From positions 5,972 through 15,329 of the forward strand of contig JAUNNW010000016.1 of the NCBI GenBank assembly GCA_030531285.1: a DNA stretch of 9,358 bases, written 5' to 3'. Of this stretch, positions 6,820 through 9,358 are shown one piece after another. The notes beneath the pieces are model-generated. The model saw nothing but the letters and a program-made list of their open reading frames with translations. It was not told the DNA's origin and did no database searches. The translations under genes and the position numbers were made by a program. This DNA is from Synergistaceae bacterium (GTDB taxonomy: Bacteria > Synergistota > Synergistia > Synergistales > Synergistaceae). The number at the start of each line of letters is the position of its first letter. The first letter of the stretch is position 1.

Positions 6820-7806
6820 ATGACGACAAAGATAGGCATACTCGGCTACGGCAATCTCGGACGAGGCGTTGAATGTGCTGTAAAACAAAACCCCGATATA
6901 CAGCTTGAAGCGGTTTTCACAAGGAGAAATCCTTCCGACGTAAAAATACTGACAGACACAGCGGTCGTTGAAAACGTATCGTCGCTTGAAAAATACAAAG
7001 GCAGAATAGACGTGCTTATTCTCTGCGGAGGTTCGGCACGCGACCTTCCGGAGCAAACTCCCAAAGCCGCGAAACTTTTCAACCTCGTTGACAGTTTTGA
7101 CACTCACGCAAAAATCCCCGAACACTTTGCAAACACAGATGCCGCGGCGAAAGCGGCAGGCACGCTTGCAATAATTTCAGGCGGCTGGGACCCGGGCATG
7201 TTTTCCCTTCAAAGACTTTACGCCAACGCAATTCTTGTCAGCGGCAAGGACTACACCTTTTGGGGACGCGGCGTAAGCCAGGGACATTCTGACGCAATCA
7301 GGCGCATTGAAGGCGTTAAAGACGCAAAACAATACACCTGCCCTGTACAGGCAGCGCTTGACTCCGTAAGAAACGGCGAAAATCCCGAACTTACTACAAG
7401 GCAGAAGCATACCCGCGAATGCTACGTCGTGCTTGAGGAGGGCGCGGACGCAGAGCGCGTAGAACGCGAAATAAAGACAATGCCCAACTATTTTGACGAA
7501 TACGACACAACGGTTCATTTCATCAGCGAAGAAGAACTCAACGCGAAACACAACACGCTTCCCCACGGCGGATTTGTAATACGCGGCGGGAAAACAGGCT
7601 GGAACGAAGAAACAAAACAAATCATCGAATACAAACTTCAGCTTGCCTCAAACCCTGAATTTACAAGCGCAATTCTTGTCGCCCTTGCGCGCGCCGCTTA
7701 CAGAATGTCAAAAGAGGGGCAGACAGGCTGCCGAACAATCTTTGACATCCCGCCGGCGTATCTCATGGCAAAAGACGGAGAGTGGATCAGAAAGCATCTT
7801 TTGTAG
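6820..7806 (+). CDS. ddh: meso-Diaminopimelate D-dehydrogenase
   Basis: This enzyme performs NADPH-dependent reductive amination of tetrahydrodipicolinate (via its open-chain form) to meso-diaminopimelate in one step, bypassing the multi-step acylated branches of lysine and peptidoglycan precursor synthesis. The product is 328 residues, close to the family length. The Rossmann motif GYGNLG is at 9-14, and R35/R36 after the second strand suit NADP phosphate binding. Family blocks include DLPEQTPK (75-82), DSFDTH (91-96), GWDPGMFS (122-129), WGRGVSQGHSDAIRRI (148-163), PHGG (248-251) and NPEF (278-281). The start is ATG at 6820, behind AGGGAG; an in-frame TTG at 6802 is less likely. It is the only plus-strand gene, with no functional partner beside it, and it has its own terminator. 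The family is patchily distributed among bacteria, so acquisition by transfer is possible but not shown here. Confidence 0.95.
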   Translation: MTTKIGILGYGNLGRGVECAVKQNPDIQLEAVFTRRNPSDVKILTDTAVVENVSSLEKYKGRIDVLILCGGSARDLPEQTPKAAKLFNLVDSFDTHAKIPEHFANTDAAAKAAGTLAIISGGWDPGMFSLQRLYANAILVSGKDYTFWGRGVSQGHSDAIRRIEGVKDAKQYTCPVQAALDSVRNGENPELTTRQKHTRECYVVLEEGADAERVEREIKTMPNYFDEYDTTVHFISEEELNAKHNTLPHGGFVIRGGKTGWNEETKQIIEYKLQLASNPEFTSAILVALARAAYRMSKEGQTGCRTIFDIPPAYLMAKDGEWIRKHLL

Positions 7807-7817
7807 ACAACATTCTA

Positions 7818-7851
7818 AACAAAAATCAGCGGTTTCCCGCTGATTTTTGTT
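7818..7851. terminator. Bidirectional intrinsic terminator between ddh and ftsH
   Basis: AACAAAAATCAGCGG (7818-7832) pairs perfectly over 15 bases with CCGCTGATTTTTGTT (7837-7851) across a four-base loop. The A-rich and T-rich outer arms provide a U tract in either direction, and the plus strand continues with GATTTTTT. It lies 11 bases after the ddh stop and 17 bases after the ftsH stop on the opposite strand, so one hairpin can end both convergent transcripts. Confidence 0.92.
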
Positions 7852-7868
7852 GATTTTTTGTCGGTTGC

Positions 7869-9358
7869 TTATGCTTCCGTGTTTTCTGAAATTGATTCTT
7901 TTGACAAAGTTTCCTGTGTTTCTTCCGTTTCAGCGGATTTTGTTTCCGGTTCTTCTTCTGGAGGATAGCCGAGAAGTTCGGCAAGTTCATTGCCTTCAAG
8001 CACTTCTTTTTCAAGCAAACGCGAGGTTAGTTCGTCAAGAACAGCATCGTTGGCTTCAAGGATTTCTTTAGCTTTGTTAAAGCAACTGTCTATGATATTG
8101 CGTACTTCCTTGTCTATTTCGTAGGCGATTTCAGCGCTGTAATTTTTGCTTTCGTCCGCAAAATCACGGCCGAGAAACACCTCATGCTGCTGTCTGCCAA
8201 GCACCACCAATCCAAGTTTTTCGCTCATACCGTAGCGGGTAACCATGTCGCGGGCAGCTTGCGTAGCTCTTTCGAGGTCATTGGACGCGCCTGTTGTAAC
8301 GTCATTAAATTTAAGCGTTTCCGCGCAGCGTCCGCCGAGAAGCGTTGTTATTTCATTTAACAAATCGTTTTTAGCGATATGAACCTTGTCTGTGTCAGGT
8401 ATCTGCCAGGTAAGCCCCAGCGCTCTGCCGCGCGGTATGATTGAAACTTTGTGAACTTTTGTCGCGCCTTCGAGTTTGCTTGCGACAACAGCGTGTCCCG
8501 CTTCGTGACAGGCGGTAATTTTTTTGTCCCTTTCCGTAAGCACGAAACTTTTACGTTCGGGACCGGCAATAACTTTGTCTATTGCTTCTTCAAATTCCGG
8601 CATTTCTATTTTTTCCTTGCCGTGTCTTGCGGCAAGAAGAGCCGCTTCGTTCGTAATGTTTTCAAGATCAGCACCGACAAAACCGGGGGTACGCTTGGCG
8701 ATTGTCGCTATATCAACACCGTCTGCAATCTTTTTGTTTTGAAGATGAACACGGAGAATTGCCTCCCTGCCTTTAACGTCTGGAACGTCAACGACTATCT
8801 GTCTGTCAAAGCGTCCTGAGCGCAGCAGAGCAGGGTCAAGAACATCAGCCCTGTTGGTGGCGGCTATAACTATTATTCCCGAATTGTCCTCAAAACCGTC
8901 CATCTCAATCAGCAGCTGATTGAGCGTCTGTTCTCTTTCGTCATGCCCTCCGCCGAGCCCTGTGCCTCTCTGGCGGCCGACTGCGTCTATTTCGTCTATG
9001 AAAATAATGCAAGGATGCATCTTGTGCGCTTGGTCAAACATATCGCGAACGCGTGCGGCGCCGACACCGACGAACATCTCGACGAAATCTGAACCGCTTA
9101 TGCTGAAGAACGGCACTTCTGCCTCCCCTGCGCAGGCTCTTGCAAGCAGCGTTTTGCCGGTACCCGGCGAGCCGAGCAGCAAAACGCCTTTGGGGACACG
9201 CGCACCGAGGTTTGCAAAGCGGTCGGGCTTTTTGAGGAACTCAACTATTTCCATAAGCTCTTCCTTGGCTTCGTTACACCCTGCGACATCGGCAAAGGTA
9301 ACCTTCTTTCTGTTGTCAAGGAACATTTTGGCTTTGCTTCTTGCAAAGTCCATCATTC
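7869..9358 (-). CDS. ftsH: ATP-dependent zinc metalloprotease FtsH, N-terminus missing at window edge
   Basis: FtsH is a membrane-anchored hexameric AAA+ protease that degrades misassembled membrane proteins and selected soluble regulators. The visible part is 495 residues from the first in-frame Met at 9356; the frame remains open to the window end, and the two transmembrane helices and extracytoplasmic domain expected upstream are outside. Numbered from that Met, the ATPase shows Walker A GSPGTGKT (62-69), pore loop FVEMFVGVG (91-99), Walker B IIFIDE (117-122) and the second region of homology [20 protein letters not shown] (166-185) with arginine fingers R179 and R182. The protease has HEAGH (284-288) and the third zinc ligand D360 in ASNDLERAT. 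Serine replaces the common proline in both GPPGTGKT and RPGRFDR. The C-terminus is a Glu/Ser/Thr-rich acidic tail (about 467-495). It is transcribed toward ddh. Confidence 0.97.
   Translation of the reverse strand, partial: MMDFARSKAKMFLDNRKKVTFADVAGCNEAKEELMEIVEFLKKPDRFANLGARVPKGVLLLGSPGTGKTLLARACAGEAEVPFFSISGSDFVEMFVGVGAARVRDMFDQAHKMHPCIIFIDEIDAVGRQRGTGLGGGHDEREQTLNQLLIEMDGFEDNSGIIVIAATNRADVLDPALLRSGRFDRQIVVDVPDVKGREAILRVHLQNKKIADGVDIATIAKRTPGFVGADLENITNEAALLAARHGKEKIEMPEFEEAIDKVIAGPERKSFVLTERDKKITACHEAGHAVVASKLEGATKVHKVSIIPRGRALGLTWQIPDTDKVHIAKNDLLNEITTLLGGRCAETLKFNDVTTGASNDLERATQAARDMVTRYGMSEKLGLVVLGRQQHEVFLGRDFADESKNYSAEIAYEIDKEVRNIIDSCFNKAKEILEANDAVLDELTSRLLEKEVLEGNELAELLGYPPEEEPETKSAETEETQETLSKESISENTEA

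Noticed and set aside
7177..7620. A minus-strand open frame opposite ddh.
   Set aside because: ddh has all family motifs in the other strand; this frame is a shadow.
1..9358. Mobile elements, CRISPR arrays, tRNA or rRNA genes, attachment sites.
   Set aside because: No transposase, integrase, regularly spaced repeat or tRNA-like fold was recognised; almost the whole window is filled by seven ordinary genes.

Overview
This is a compact bacterial housekeeping segment. It holds seven protein-coding genes, two of them cut by the window edges. Six lie on the minus strand and one on the plus strand. By eye the base composition is near balanced to slightly AT-rich. Bacterial translation signals (Shine-Dalgarno sequences, GTG and TTG starts) and hairpin terminators are clear. 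The taxon cannot be fixed from sequence alone. An anaerobic bacterium using meso-diaminopimelate in its wall is plausible; Synergistota or a Firmicutes-like lineage is only a guess.

Layout by coordinate: partial nusA (1-458, minus), rimP (520-1023, minus), a leader with a strong promoter and an intrinsic-terminator hairpin (1033-1124, minus), rlmB/TrmH-type rRNA methyltransferase (1145-1939, minus), uvrA (1914-4769, minus), uvrB (4708-6738, minus), a short divergent gap, meso-diaminopimelate dehydrogenase ddh (6820-7806, plus), a shared bidirectional terminator (7818-7851), and ftsH lacking its N-terminal membrane part (7869-9358, minus).

In transcription order on the minus strand, uvrB, uvrA and rlmB overlap (62 and 26 bases), so they look like one translationally coupled unit. 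UvrA and UvrB together find and verify DNA lesions in nucleotide excision repair; RlmB modifies 23S rRNA. Next comes a near-consensus promoter and a terminator-like hairpin ahead of rimP-nusA, the widely conserved ribosome-maturation and transcription-elongation operon. That layout suggests attenuation of rimP-nusA, possibly feedback by NusA itself. ddh is an isolated, divergently transcribed gene giving one-step synthesis of meso-DAP. ftsH, the membrane AAA+ protease, converges on it.

I did not find a novel multi-gene system. The most interesting signals are regulatory: the rimP leader hairpin, and the uvrB/uvrA overlap with its seven-G tract and overprinted basic tail.
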